Below the pieces are notes generated by a model. It was not told the DNA's origin. It ran no database searches and worked only from the letters and a program-made list of their open reading frames with translations. This document shows positions 1-18,606 of a stretch of DNA of 64,000 bases, one piece after another. This DNA comes from Chrysomallon squamiferum. Its lineage: Eukaryota; Mollusca; Gastropoda; Neomphalida; Peltospiridae. The stretch lies in assembly GCA_012295275.1 (NCBI GenBank), contig CM022674.1:17146237-17210236 (forward strand). The letters run 5' to 3'. The position numbers and the translations under genes are program-made. How positions within the stretch are numbered: the first letter of the stretch is position 1; the number at the start of each line of letters is the position of its first letter.

Positions 1-1200
1 TTTTTTATTATTATTATTATATTTGTTAAGGTCTCCGTCTCTCTGTTCTGGTCATACTCGTTAATTCTCTCTTTCTTTCACTACTTTTTTTTCTTTCTAT
101 CTCTCTCTCTATCTCACAAACGTGTTTCAGAAATTTCCAGGAATGAAAAGTAAGAAAGAGGAGACTACCGGTGACAAAATGAAGAAGAACACCACCACCA
201 CCAACAACCACAGTAATAAGAACAACAACAGCAGCAGCAACAACAATCGCTACTACTCATAACATTGTACCGTTATTACTACTATAACTACAGCGAATTT
301 ACCAAATACTACTGTTTCTACTACAACTACTACTACTATTACAGTTACTAATTCTGAAACCACCACAACTATAACTAGTATCACTTACTACCACTACTTT
401 TACTACTGTTGCTTTTGCTACTGCTACTACTATTACTGCTGCTGCTACTACTGCTACTACTGTTTCAACTACTTCATTTCTGGGTCAACGTACAGACGTT
501 TCAAATTGGCTCCATTTTCTGTTAGAACTTTCCTTTGTTTGCCACCTTGAAGGTCGATGAACTCTATAATGTTGCCATCGGAATAATAGTCTACGATTTT
601 TACTATCCAGTGCTGTATCAGAAATCTGCGGAAGGTCTGAAATTAAGTAACGAAAATAGAAATCTGATATTTTTAAACTAGAAATTAATGAGAAATATAA
701 AACAGGATTGTTTTTCAAATTAGTCAAATTCTTAAATAAGGTCTTAAACACAAAGATTATTAAAAACAGAAAGCCAGAGACACAAAAATGTCAAAATGTA
801 TAAAAGAAAAAAGGTACCAAGAGAGAGACAGGTAGGTATCTTCCTAAAAATGTACACATACATTCACACAGTCAATTACACACACACACACGCACACACA
901 CAATCACACATATAAATAAATAGACATATAAATAGATGGATATATAAATATATAGGTAGATAGATAGATAGATAGATAGATATTTAAACAGATATATAGC
1001 CACATACACATGTATGTATGAATGCATCTATCTAGCTCTCAATAGTTCTGTGTGTGAACACATATACACACACACACCTGAAGGCTTCAGCTTTTACAAC
1101 AAAAAAACCTCCAAATTAATGACATTTATAGCTGCACGTGATTTTCATAAACATTTATTAAATTAATAAAAGTTGTATCTGTCTTATTATTTTTTCATGC
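1..1200. other. Simple-repeat-rich stretch without a gene
   Basis: No supportable coding exon is seen. Positions about 185-480 are an impure trinucleotide tract (ACC, AAC, ACT and AGC variants). Positions about 875-1075 contain (CA)n, (GATA)n and (ATAC)n-like tracts. The open frames here are short and biased by these repeats. Confidence 0.7.
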
Positions 1201-1221
1201 TTGTATTTTGTTTCTTATTTC

Positions 1222-1223
<2 letters not shown>

Positions 1224-1285
<62 letters not shown>

Positions 1286-1286
1286 G
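1224..1286. repeat. (ATT)n microsatellite
   Basis: About 20 uninterrupted copies of a TTA/ATT trinucleotide. The same motif recurs many times in the window. Confidence 0.95.
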
Positions 1287-1305
1287 ATATGATCATTGTC
1301 GTTTT

Positions 1306-1395
1306 ACAGCTGGTGACCTGCAGATGATGGTAAAACAGTAGACGGACCTCACATCCTGGCTGCTGTGAGTTCAAATCTTCACAACTGACTGGTTT
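1306..1395 (+). repeat. Possible tRNA-derived SINE fragment
   Basis: The segment GTGAGTTCAAATCTTCAC near 1366-1383 resembles a tRNA T-arm with a B-box-like GTTCAAATC core, as seen in the 3' part of tRNA-derived SINE heads. It sits just after an (ATT)n tract. No clear A box was found, so this is a weak call. It could be an unrelated chance hairpin. Confidence 0.25.
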
Positions 1396-1399
1396 ATTG

Positions 1400-2640
1400 T
1401 AATTAAAGAAAACACATTATCAAAGTATAGAATGTTATATGTCAGAACAAATTTTAATTTTTCTTTTTATCTCTTGTCAGATCATTTTAGTTCAGCTGTA
1501 CTGTATTTAAGAAGTAACATTTACAGTGTATATGTTTCAGATTTTCGATATGTCACAGAAATATATTCATTCTAAGAAATACTTCACTCTAATCATACCT
1601 GTTTTGAGATACCTATCTGTCTGTCTATCTGTTTATTGAAGATTATGAAAATAATGTACATATGTATGTGTGTGTGTTTGTGTGTGTGTATGAGACAGAG
1701 TGCATGCATGTGCATATGTGTGATGGATATATAATTATGTACATACACAAAAAAGTGAGTGATAGTGTGATGATTTGTTATAATTTATTTGTAGATGAAC
1801 CTTTGGCAAAGTTAGGCAACAGCAAGATATCACACTAGCTCCTTCTATTAGCAGTATCAAAGTTGCAGTATAACACTATATAGGATATTCACTTTATATC
1901 AGCAAAGATGAAGGAAGAACAGTTAGATCAGTACTTGTATGTCAACTCAGGCCTGAAGCAAAGAAAACTTTACAACCTGTCCAACCTGATTTCTGCACTG
2001 AGCCACACAACAACAAAACCAGTCATCTTTTCAGTTGTTGCAGGATAAGCAAGCAACTACCAACCTGAAACACTGGACAGTATTTACTTTCAGAATTGTT
2101 TGATGAACCTTTTACATCTGTCAGTAAGGAAAAGTTAATTATTGTCAGAATGTGTTCATCGAAATCTGATAGTAAGGAAGAGGCACTGAATTACAAAACT
2201 AACACAAAGTTACGATCAAACAACAATGAAATGATAGATGAGCAACTCTGTTTAAGCAAGTATCTCTGTTACCAAGTTCAGTGCACATTATTTCTTACCA
2301 ATGTGGAATACTGTGCCTACTGAAGGTGAATTCTTGACACAGAGATAACTATTTATTAATGAGCAGTTTTGCATTGAAATGATGGAAAAGACAGGAGAGT
2401 TTTTTTTTTAAAACTGGCACTATTACCAGAACTTGTTGGAAACTGCACTCAAAACACATTTAGCGCTGTATATTATATCTTTCGGCATCCTGAATGAGAA
2501 CTGTAAGGAATTCAAGAAGAAAACATGAACAAGAAAAACAAAGACAGTAAATTAAATATGTTTGTAATGTTTTTCTATCCCAAATTTTATGATGAAAAAT
2601 TAAAAATAAACAAGTTGCTATTAATTATTATTATTATGTT
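1400..2640. other. No supportable gene; possible decayed coding relic
   Basis: A 75-codon open frame lies at 2096-2323 (+), with balanced composition (for example SSKSDSKEEALNYKT). It has no recognised family and no convincing splice signals. It may be a relic of a mobile element or a chance ORF. Confidence 0.3.
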
Positions 2641-4548
2641 TCCCTGTTGAAGCTGATTAGAAAATGTACAGGGTAACTTTAAAGAAAAACGTAGTGTAAG
2701 AAAATATACAGGATATCTTTAATCTAAAACGTATTATTAGAAAATATATAGTGTAATTTTAAACAAAAAACATTTTATTAGAAATATACAGTGAAACTTT
2801 AAACAAAAGCATATTATTGGCAAATACACAGGTAACTGAAATCAAAAACAGATAATTAGAAAATATAAAGGATTTCTTTAAACAAATATATATTATTAGT
2901 AATATATAGGATAACTTTAAACAGAAACGTGTTATTAGGAATATATACTGTGTATTATCATAAAAAATGGTTTATTAGAAATGAATAGTGAAGCTTTAAA
3001 GAAAAATGTATTATTAGAAAATATACATGATAACTTGAAACAAAAACGTATAATTAAGAAATATACACGACATATTTAGACAAAAATGTATTATTATAAA
3101 ATATACAGGTCAACTTTAATAAAAAATATACTATTAGAAAATATACAGGATAACGTTAAAGAAAAATTATTGTAAGAAAATATACAGGATATTTTTAATG
3201 CAAAAGGTATTATTAGAAAATATACAGTGTAATGTTGAACAAAAAATATATAGTGTAATGTTATACAAAAACGTTTTATTAGAAATATACAGAGAAATTT
3301 AAACAAAAAACGTATTACTAGAAAATATACTGGACCAATTTAATAATAATAATCATAATAGTAATAATAGAAAACGAAACTCGAATTGCTCGAAAATATA
3401 CAGGGTAACGTTAAACAAAACAGATTTATTAGAAATATACAGTGAAACTTTAAACAAAAAAAGTATTATTGGCAAATATACACGTAATTTTAATCAAAAA
3501 CAGATAATTAGAAAATATAAAGGATTTGTTTAAACAAATATGTATTATTAGTAATATATAGAATAACTTTAAACAGAAACGTATTATTAGAAATACAGAG
3601 TAGAAGTTTAAACCAAAAAGTTTGATTAGGAATATATAATGGATAACGTTAACCAAAATGCGTATTATTGGAAAATGTACAGCATATATTTGGATAGAAA
3701 CGTATTATTAGATAATATACAGGATAACTTTAAGCAAAAATGTATTATTAGAAAATATACAGGATAACTTTAAACAACAACGTATGATTAGCAATAATGC
3801 AGTAAAAGTAAACAGAAATATATTATTAGGAAAATATACTGGATAGTGTTAAACAAAAGACATATTATTGGAAATATGCAATCTAACTTTAAAGAGAAAT
3901 GTATCGTTAGAAATATATAGTAAAATTTTAAACAAAAACATAGTATTAGAAATATACAGTGAAACTTAAAAAAAAATATCTCTTCAGGGTAATTAAACAA
4001 ATACGTCTAAATAGAAATGTACAGTGTAACTTTAAACAAAAAGGTGTTACTAGAATTGTACGGGGTAACTATAAACAAAATGTATTAGTAGAAATACACA
4101 GTGAAATTATAAACGAAAACGTATTATTAGAAAATATACTGGATAACTTTAAACAAAACACGTATTATCGGAAAATTTACAAAATAACTTTAAACAAAAT
4201 ATTATGAAAATATACAGAGTAACTGTCAACAAAAAACGTGTTCTTAGAATTGTATGTAATAAGTTTAAACAAAAGACGTATTATTAGAAAACATAGAGGA
4301 TAAATTTAAACAAAAACGTATTATTAGAAAATATATGCAGGATGTCTTTAAACAAAAACGTATTTTTAGACAATACACGTGATAATTTTAAACAAAACAC
4401 GAATTGTTAGAAAATATACAGGACAATGTTAAACAAAAACTATTTATTTTTAAATATACCGTGACACTTTAAACAAAAAACGTACTGTTAGAGATATACA
4501 GTAAAACTTTATACAAAAAAACGTATTATTTAGGAATATATACAGGAG

Positions 4549-4590
<42 letters not shown>

Positions 4591-5399
4591 TAGCACCGTT
4601 AGAAAATTATTAGAATAAAAAGGCATTATTACAAAATATACTGGATAACTTTAAGTAAATATATAGCTATAAAATGTACAGGATGAATTTAAACAAAAAC
4701 GTATTATTAGGAAATATACAGGTTAACTTTAAGCAAAAACGCTCTATTAGAAAATACTCAGGGTAACATAGCATAACATTATACAAAAGCATATTCTTAG
4801 AAATATACAGAAAAACTTTAAACATGAATATATTTGTGCACATATACAGGTCACTAAAATATATTATTAGAAATATGCAGTATTCAATTAATTTAAAAAA
4901 ATATTATTAGAAATATACAATGAAATGTAAAAAAATAACCTATTTTCAGAAATATGCACTATTATTAGAATAGCAAGTTCGAGAAAAACAACAACAACAA
5001 AAACACAACAACGACGTATTATTAGAAATATACAGAGTAACTTTAAACAAAAACATATTATAAGAAATATGCAATGTAACTTGATCAAAAACGTATTATT
5101 ATAATTATGGGGTGTAGCTTTTATATATTACTATTGTTATTATGATTATTATTATTATTATTATTATTATTAAAAATATGCACTGTAAATAAGTAAGAAA
5201 TGTATTACTTGAAATATACAGTGCACTATTAAACAAAAACGTTTCAGAAATATACAGAATAAGTATAGACAAGAACCTGTTTTAAAGAATATGCTGTGTA
5301 AGTTTAAACAGGAAGGTGCTATTAGGGATAAGCATTGTAATTTTAAACATAAACTTATAAATGAAAAAATGCAGTGCATCTTTTAACAAAAGTTAATAT

Positions 5400-5400
<1 letters not shown>
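2640..5400. repeat. Degenerate minisatellite, period about 40 bp
   Basis: A tandem array of more than 60 diverged units built on CGTATTATTAGAAAATATAC, followed by a block such as AGGATAACTTTAAACAAAAA. Unit length varies around 40-42 bp. A pure A run of about 30 lies at 4556-4588, and short (ATT)n and (ATC)n tracts lie near 5140-5175 and 5427-5440. All open frames in the interval are by-products of the array. Confidence 0.9.
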
Positions 5401-5937
<537 letters not shown>

Positions 5938-6138
5938 ACTGGAGTTTAAATTCATCATAAAAACACTTGTTCTAACCAAAAGTTATGGTCTCTACTGACA
6001 AAGAAATATTTAATATGAATTAAATATGTTATGCGCCTTGATTTACATGAAAGAGAAAAGAAAGTAGAAGCTTTTGTCGATCCTGTCTTCTTCTTCTTCT
6101 TTTTTTCTTATTATTGTGATTATGATTATGATTATGGC

Positions 6139-6216
<78 letters not shown>
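6139..6216. repeat. (ATT)n microsatellite before the Ig1 exon
   Basis: Some 26 trinucleotide copies run directly into the putative splice acceptor of the first Ig-like exon. The repeat therefore occupies the place of the polypyrimidine tract. Confidence 0.95.
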
Positions 6217-6217
<1 letters not shown>

Positions 6218-6219
6218 AG

Positions 6220-9790
<3,571 letters not shown>

Positions 9791-9799
9791 ATCAGGTAA

Positions 9800-11390
<1,591 letters not shown>

Positions 11391-11393
11391 CTC

Positions 11394-11870
11394 TTGTCGC
11401 TTCCCGAATCAGAGCATGAATTTCAAATTCGCCTCAACCTCGTCTCAACTCTCGCCTCAACTCTCGTCTTTCCCTCGTCTCAACTCTCAACCCTCGTCTC
11501 AACCCTCGCCTCAACCTCGTCTCAACCCTCGTCTCAACTCTCTCAACCCTCGCCTCAGCCCTCGCCTCAACCTTCGTCTCAACCTCGTCTCAACCTTCAG
11601 CCTCAACTCAACCCTCGTCTCAACTCTCGTATCAACTCTCGTTTCAACTCTCGCCTCAACCCTCGTATCAACCCTCGCCTCAACCCTCGTCTCAGCCCTC
11701 GCCTCAACCTTCGTCTCAACCTCGTCTCAACCTTCTCAACCCTCGTCTCAACTCTCGTATCAACTCTCGTTTCAACTCTCGCCTCAACCCTCGTATCAAC
11801 CCTCGCCTCAACCTCGTCTGAACTCTCGTCTCAACCCTCTTCGCAACTCTCGTCTCAACCGAGGAATCAA
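11394..11870. repeat. CTCAACCCTCGT-type minisatellite
   Basis: A compact array of short CTCAAC/CTCGTCT units, 9-15 bp each, with variants CTCGCCTCAAC and CTCGTATCAAC. It keeps overlapping open frames in several phases, which would look like a Ser/Leu/Pro-rich or Arg/Asn-rich protein. Neither has splice or start support. Confidence 0.9.
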
Positions 11871-11899
11871 AGACAAAAACAAAGACACGCGTGTTGACA

Positions 11900-12900
11900 A
11901 ATTTCAAAGCTGTCTTAGTTTATTAGTCAAAACTAGCTCTATCCTAGCCTGTAATTAACGTAACTACGAAATTTAAAAATAATAATAATAATAATAAAAC
12001 AAATAAAAAATGCCTTTAAAGGTTCGACATGACATTTTTTTCCAGTAAAAGGGCATTAATGATGGTCAAACAGAACTTTAATTATCTGCATATATCGAAA
12101 TTTTAATACAGTTTATTTACAGATTACAATCATTAATACATATTTATTTACTACCTGTCGTTGTTTTATCTTTTGTTTATCTCATAAAACTACATAATCT
12201 TTGGCTTTCTCTCGGTCTCTTTGCTTTTTCTGTAGACACTTTTGTTCTCTAAATATACTTTCCCGAAGACAAATAGTAATGTCGACTAACAATGGACAGC
12301 CTTTCTCTCAGATACATGAAAAGGAGAACTTAGGCTCAATAAAAGTCATTATAAGAGACTGATGTTCATGCACTGATTGTGTTCTATCACTTTCTAAACG
12401 TCAAGAATTGTATTACATTCACACGAAATATCTATTCTCAGCACGACACTAAAAAATACTCTTTGTGTTTGTCTTTATAACAAAGCAAATCTCATATTGA
12501 TTATACTAGTAAAGCGAATACTGTCCTCCATTGTCAGTAAAACTAGAACCACAGTTGGTAGAAAAAACCTTAATGACGTACTTTCTTCTGAATTTATTAT
12601 TGATATATCTTAATAACCTGTTTTTAAATGTTTATAATCTAAAATAATCTTCATTGTTTAATGTGTCAAATCATCACAATCAAGCAGTCTGTTTTCTTAT
12701 GTTTATTCAATTGAGATGACAACTTGTCTTGTCCTTCACCTGTCAGACTTCAAATAAAGTCAAGAGAATGAGTTATGCCGAGGCATTGACAGAATAAAAA
12801 AGTGTCAAGAGGTTTGAAGCGGATGCAGTCAAAGAAAACGCTGAGGTGCAGACTTGAAAGATATTACAAACATACATGACTAATTAGTATTAAACAATAT
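11900..12900. other. AT-rich unique sequence, nothing recognised
   Basis: No exon, RNA gene or mobile element could be identified here beyond a short (AAT)n near 11978-11996. Confidence 0.5.
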
Positions 12901-12916
12901 AAAAATACATCATGAA

Positions 12917-13105
12917 TATGGTTTACTATTTCCAGCACTACTATTATTTCCTGTTCCACTATTATTAGCCTACTATATCCAGTACTACTATTATTACTGA
13001 CCATACCATTTCCAGTACTACTACTATTACCAACACTACTATTTCCAGTGCTACTACTATTATTATTATTATTAGCCATACTATTTCCAGTACTACTATT
13101 ATTGC
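12917..13105. repeat. Imperfect TACTATTTCCAG minisatellite
   Basis: Repeated phrases such as CTATTTCCAGTACTACTATT occur every 30-50 bp. The Asn/Ser-rich minus-strand ORF here is a by-product. Confidence 0.75.
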
Positions 13106-13195
13106 GTTTATCTAACTTATCTTGATGTTCCCCTTAATTTACCTTAATTACCTGATGACCGACATCACCTGGAACGAGAAAGGAAAGGTAAATTA

Positions 13196-13251
13196 TCCGA
13201 GCGGAGCAAGGATTTGAACTCCAAGCAGCGAGCGTAGCTAGCGTGAACGCT
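13196..13251 (-). repeat. 3' part of a tRNA-like element, split by the LINE
   Basis: On the minus strand this continues the tRNA-like sequence that begins at 18631. It has a B-box-like GAGTTCAAATCC and ends in CTCGGA, which pairs with the 5' TCCGAG at 18631-18626. Without the LINE and one duplicated copy of the target site, the element is 81 nt. It could be a tRNA pseudogene or the head of a tRNA-derived SINE. The T stem is imperfect. Confidence 0.55.
13242..13251. repeat. LINE target-site duplication, 3' copy
   Basis: CGTGAACGCT directly precedes the poly-T, which is the LINE tail on the minus strand. It recurs at 18597-18606 at the other end of the LINE. Confidence 0.85.
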
Positions 13252-13481
13252 TTTTTTTTTTTTTTTTTTTTATCTTTATTAGTATAATCACCAGTTGTAC
13301 ACAATTAAAATAACATTACAGCTGTAAATAACAATAACAAAAACTATTTCCTCTCACACACTCAGTCACACTCATTCACACTCACATGCATGCATACTTA
13401 TTTATTCGGAATATTCATATATATTTACAGTATTTTATAGTATTAATTCTTTTATCCATTTCCATGATTTATCTATATTGA

Positions 13482-14555
13482 TTATTTGTAGCTTTCCAAA
13501 GGATATTTGAAAATAAGTATGTCATCTTTTAGTTCTAGGAAAATATTGTTCTTAACATATTTGTTAATAAAAATTGAAAGTTTGTTTTGAATACGATATT
13601 GATTTAGAATGATTTTAAAGCACTGATACATATAATTTCTAAAAAAATGTGTTATATTGATATTTGTTCCTTTCATTTGAGCTATTACACGCCTTTTGAA
13701 CACTGTTATTCTATAAATTGAAAGAATAATATTAATAAATTCTATTGTACTATTTTCAATTTTGAGGTAACATCCAAATATTAATAATCTTTTTAATTGT
13801 TCTAGAGAAAACCCTGTTTTCTTAAATATATAAATACATATTTCATGAAAGATTGATATTAATTCCTTCAATTCTTCACAATACAAAAATAAATGGCACA
13901 AATCTTCATCATCCTTCAAACACACTGGACATACACTAGATGAGATTTTGCCATATTTATATAATTTGTTATATGTATATATTATATGATGAACTATTCT
14001 AAAATCTAAGTCTATAAATTCAGTAAATTTATCACTATAGTGTATCCATTTCCAAACTGGTCTCCAGAATATATTAAAACCAAGCTCATTCCATTTTTCT
14101 TCACAAGTTGGTGCTTTAAAGTTTTTTAAAATTAAAATAGAATAAATTATTTTAACTGTAAATTTACTGACATTTATCATTTCATTATTCTGAAACAAAA
14201 ATAAATCTTTATTAGAAGTTAATTTTTTAGCATTTCTGTTAATAGAACTTTTCCATTCATCTGGAAGTGATTTCTTAATAACATTGTAAGCTATATAAAT
14301 TTGGTTTTTGGATAATTCTGGAGATTTTTCATGAATAATTTCTACAATAGCTGTAAAAGGAAGAAAACCTGGTATTACTTCATAAGCAATATCAGCCACT
14401 TTGACTATTCCACTTTTTATAAAAGAACTAAATAATAATAATTTGTTTTTATATTTGATGAATGGATTTTGAAAAAGTGGCTGAGACAATATTTCATCTG
14501 TATCAAGTGGGAAATTACGTTCTCCATTATTAACATAGTCCCAAGCTGATAACAT
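13482..14555 (-). pseudogene. LINE ORF2 C-terminal region
   Basis: A 357-codon open stretch downstream of the RT domain. It holds a Cys/His cluster CPVCLKDDEDLCHLFLYC, of the C-x2-C-x7-H-x4-C kind found at the C-terminus of L1-type ORF2 proteins. It is separated from the RT part by a frame break between 14555 and 14603. Confidence 0.8.
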
Positions 14556-14602
14556 TTCAGCATAAAAGGGATTGATAACTTTTAAAGCTTCTTTACTGTA
14601 TA

Positions 14603-15964
14603 CTATTTAAAAATGTCATAATTTAGATTCATATTCATATATTTTTCAAGAAATATTGACATTGTATATTTCCACACATTTTTAAAATTATTATCAAAAT
14701 ATTTCTTTAACATTTTTATTCGAAAGGCCATTTTCTTTAATGAAATATCTTGAATATTTAATCCACCCGACATTTTATTTCCAATTATTGTTGAATATTT
14801 TATTAAAGATGTTTTCCCTTCCCACATAAATTTACAAAATAATTTATGAATTTCATTTTCTACCCAATTTGGTACATTTATTGTGCTAATGATATACCAC
14901 AGTCTAGATGTTAATAAAGTATTCCATACTTCAGCTTTTCCGTGCACAGTAAGTTTCCTTTGACTCCATAAGTTAATTAGATTAGACATTTTAGCTAATT
15001 TATTTTTCCAGTTCAAAGTTTCACATAATAGTTTATTTGGTCCTAAATATATACCTAGAATTTTAACATAGTTTTTATTTATTGATATTGGAATGTTAAA
15101 GGATAAGTTTTCAATCATGGTTTTACCAAGATAAAGTACTTCTGACTTATCTACATTGACTTTTGCCCCTGTAGCACTACAATACATATTTATTGTATTA
15201 AAAACATTTTCTACTGACTGAGCATCACAGACAGTTACTGTAGTATCATCTGCATGCTGAAATAATAAAGAATTAAGTTCATTTGTTATTCTAATTCCAT
15301 TCATGCTATGTCTTTTTTTTTTAATTAAATTATTTAAGGGTTCAGCTACAATAACATAAAGCATCATTGATATTGGACATCCTTGTCTAACCCCTCTTGT
15401 AATATTGAAAAAGGTGTTAAATGTCCATTAATTTTTACACAACTTTTTATATTATTATATAGTATTTTAATCCACTTTATAAAATTATCACCAAAATTGA
15501 ATTTTTTCAAAACTTTTAAAATAAAACTATGTGATACTCTATCAAATGCTTTCTCTTGATCTATTTTAACTATATACCCTTCTGTATTATTTAACTCGAC
15601 AATATCTATAATATCTCTTACTGACATAATATTGTCAGCAATATCTCTTCCTTTTACACAACAGGTTTGTTCTGATGAAATAATAGTTGACATTACTTGT
15701 TTAAGACGATTTGCAAGAACTTTTAGCAATAATTTTATAATCTACATTTAAAAGGCTGATAGGTCTGAAATTTTTTAGGTCTGCTTTATCTCCTTTTTTC
15801 TTGTAAAATAAACTAATTACTCCTTTTTTCATACTGCGTGACAACATTTCTTCTTTCTGAATTGACATAACTACTTTATGAAAGAAATTTTTAAAATTTT
15901 CCCAGAATTTAACATAAAATTCTACTGTTAGACCATCCAAACCAGGTGATTTATTTCTATTCAT
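14603..15964 (-). pseudogene. LINE ORF2 reverse transcriptase region, broken
   Basis: Three successive open pieces (15964-15701, 15729-15364, 15367-14603) overlap at frame breaks. Together they cover RT motifs from KSPGLDGL through FRPISLLN, EKAFDRV and QEG (thumb-ward RQGCP region broken) to QHADDTTV. The catalytic aspartates of the ADD box are retained. The frame breaks make it non-functional as assembled. Confidence 0.85.
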
Positions 15965-16581
15965 TTCTTTTTAAAGCTTCAGTTAATTCTTCAATTGTAA
16001 TGTCTTTCTCACAGTTTTCACTTTCAGATTCTTTTAGTTTATTTGATATTAAATTTATTATTTCTTCCTGTTTAATAATATCTACATTTTCTTGCGTAAA
16101 TAATTTTGAATAAAAGTCATAAGCATATTGTAATATATCTTCTGTTTTTCTTGTTAATCCATTTACTGTTTTTAGCTCTTTAATAGAATTTGATTCTTGT
16201 TTTGATTTTTCTAAACTGAGAAAAAATGTGGTATTTCTATCCATATCTAGATTCCAATGAGCTTTAGATCTCAAAATAGCACCATTACATTTAGATCTCT
16301 CAATTAATTTTAATTTTTTTCTTCTAAAATTTGTATGTTACTCAAATCATGATGATTATTTACAGCTAGTTTAGCATATTCTCTTTTCAAAGCATTTTGT
16401 ATATTATAATATTTTTCGTTATCTGATTTTCTCTTTTTATTGCAAAATTTCTTGCACATGTTTTCATTTTATATTTTAAGTTGTCCCACCAAACACTAGG
16501 TTCAGTCTGTAACAAAGGACACTCAGAAGCATTATTAATAACTTCAATAATAGCTTTACAAAAACTTTCATCTTTCAACAA
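15957..16581 (-). pseudogene. LINE ORF2 linker between endonuclease and RT
   Basis: Two open pieces (16581-16387 and 16274-15957), interrupted by stops, lie between the endonuclease and RT. They contain the usual pre-RT features (WWDNLKYKMKTCARNFA, RNTTFFLSLEKSKQESNSI). Confidence 0.75.
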
Positions 16582-16632
16582 TTCATTATTAAAGATCCAA
16601 ATACCTTGACTCTCTCTCTACATGAGAAAAAT

Positions 16633-17370
16633 CTATTTTAAGTGATAAAAATTGTGATCACTAACCGAGGTATAGGATATGTATACATTACTTATAAACT
16701 GCAATAAATTTCTAGAAATTAAGAATAAATCAATTCTTGACTGTTTTATAGTTTTTTCAACTATTTGAGATCTAGTAAATTGCCTTTTATCTGGATTTCT
16801 GTGTCGCCAAATATCAACTAAATTATAATTAAAAATAACTGACTGTAATTCATTACTACTTTTTATATTGAAAGTTTTATTATTAATGCCCAAATCTAAA
16901 TTAGGATCTAAAATGTCATTAAAATCTCCTGCCATTATTGTATTTTTTAAATCCACAAATTTACATAATCCTTTAAAAAATAAAATTCTTTCTTCAATAT
17001 TATTTGGTGCATATACATTTATAAAACTGTATTCTTCTTCATCTATTTTCGTATTAATTTTTAAAATCCTGCCTTCAGTGTCGCAACTATTAAATGTAAA
17101 CTTATAAGGACATTCTTTTGATACCAGTATTGCTACACCCCTTCTTTTTTTATTTGGACAATTATTATAAAATATATTTCCTTCCCATAAATGTTTATAT
17201 CTCTCAATGAAGTCATTATCCCAAAATGTTTCCTGTAGAAAAATAATATTTGCATGTTTACTTTTAAATGTTGCAAAAACTGAATTTAATTTCTCAATAT
17301 CTCTCAGTCCGTTTACATTTATAGACAAGATCATAGTTAGAAGTAGAAAAATTAGTGAACTATTACCCAT
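16633..17370 (-). pseudogene. LINE ORF2 endonuclease domain
   Basis: A 245-codon piece with apurinic/apyrimidinic endonuclease motifs in order: SINVNGLRD, FLQETFW, RGVAILVSK, FINVYAPNN, IMAGDFNDILD, SRIDLFLIS and SDHN. This is the target-nicking domain. It is intact over its whole length but separated from the RT by breaks. Confidence 0.88.
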
Positions 17371-17382
17371 TTTTAAAATATT

Positions 17383-18549
17383 CTATATCTTGTCTATATC
17401 CTCCCCCCCATACTCATTCATTACCCTGGCAACACTTTCTCTCACACTTTTCATGTGTGCTGCTTGTCTCTTTTTTTGTTTTCTATTTTCTACCAAGCTC
17501 CACAGTTTTTCTTCTGATGGACGCTTGATCAATCTCGTTCGACGCTTTGTTTTACTCTGCTTACTATTTTCTGCTTCGATGGTTCCAGCTTCCTTGTTAG
17601 TAATTTTCACTTTGGTGTTTTTATCAGGGGATTTTCTTGGTTTTTCTCCATTTTCTGATTTTTGTTGTTCCTTGTTGATTTCCATTTCTGTTGTATTTAT
17701 CCTCTGGATACTTTCTGCTTCAATTTCTTTTTTCTCCTTTGATTTTACATTATATTCCATACCATCACTGTCACTGTCGCTGTTTTTTTGTTCATCGCTG
17801 TCATACTCTGACCAACACTCACATTCATCCTCTTTGTTTCCACACTTTTCACACAGAAATATGTTCGGGCAGTTTCTAGCAAAATGTCCTTTTTGTTTAC
17901 AGTTATGACACCTTATATTTGGACAGTCTTTCAACAAATGATTATCCGCCATACAGTTGTAACAGACTTTTATTTGATTGTCATGTAAAACACGAAAATA
18001 TTTTATTCCTTCATAAGTCCTAAATTTCATTGAGTATGGTAAACTTTTTATTCCGGGTGGAAATTTCACTCTCACATATCTTGTTCCATCTGCAATTTTG
18101 TCCCTTTGTATAGCCTTCTATAAATTGGTGATAAAATTTCTATTTCCATTTGTTTCAATTTTTCTTCAATTTCTTCATCTTCAATGTAGGCAGGCAAGTG
18201 CAAAAAGGAAACTACTACAGTTTCAGATTTCAAAATTCTCGCCTTTATTTTTAGACCTTTCAATTCTGTTTCATCAATTTCCGTAATCATTCTCGCTTGT
18301 ATAATATCTTCTAGTGTTATTTCATAAGAGTCGGATTCTTTCGGTACGCACGCTTTTATCACATCACCCACCTGGCCACTTACAAAATCTATCATGTCGC
18401 CTGCTGAAATTTTCTTGTTATCTTCTACATTTACAATCACAGTGCATTCTTTTTTTTAAAAACATTTTTTTCTCATTCCTTCTTTTTTTTTTTAAATTCA
18501 TATCTTTGATCTTTTCTTCGTAATTTTCAGATTCTTCCGCCCAAGACAT
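17383..18549 (-). pseudogene. LINE ORF1 (gag-like, CCHC zinc knuckles), frameshifted
   Basis: The likely start is the ATG at 18549 (MSWAEESENYEE). A frame change follows at a homopolymer near 18450-18458, the ORF continues from about 18440 to 18072, then shifts again and runs to a stop at 17383. The C-terminal part has tandem zinc knuckles (CYNCMADNHLLKDC, CHNCKQKGHFARNC, then CEKCGNKEDECEC) and a charged Lys/Glu-rich tail. In LINEs such ORF1 proteins bind the element RNA. Confidence 0.85.
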
Positions 18550-18596
18550 AACACTTAGTTTACAACAAAACCTTTCGTCCACTAACCGGAAGTCCA

Positions 18597-18606
18597 CGTG
18601 AACGCT
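18597..18606. repeat. LINE target-site duplication, 5' copy
   Basis: CGTGAACGCT, identical to 13242-13251. It marks the 5' boundary of the LINE on the minus strand. Confidence 0.85.

Larger units (their letters stand above)
13252..18596 (-). mobile_element. Non-LTR retrotransposon, L1/Tx1-like, near full length but decayed
   Basis: Minus-strand order: ORF1 with CCHC zinc knuckles, apurinic endonuclease, reverse transcriptase, C-terminal Cys/His motif, AATAAA and a poly-A tail of about 20 nt (13251-13271 as T). It is flanked by 10-bp direct repeats (CGTGAACGCT). The endonuclease has LQETFW, VYAPNN, GDFND and SDHN. The RT has KSPGLDGL, FRPISLLNVDYKI, DQEKAFDRV and HADDT where YADDT or FADDT is usual. 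Several frame breaks divide ORF1 and ORF2, so this copy looks inactive. Clade assignment to L1/Tx1 is by motif style, not phylogeny. Confidence 0.9.

Noticed and set aside
11394..11958. Two overlapping 167-180 codon frames rich in Ser, Leu, Pro and Asn
   Set aside because: They come from a short-unit minisatellite that is open in several phases; no start, splice or homology support.
13482..18549. Host genes on the plus strand inside the LINE (for example 17207-17908)
   Set aside because: Shadows of the minus-strand LINE ORFs.
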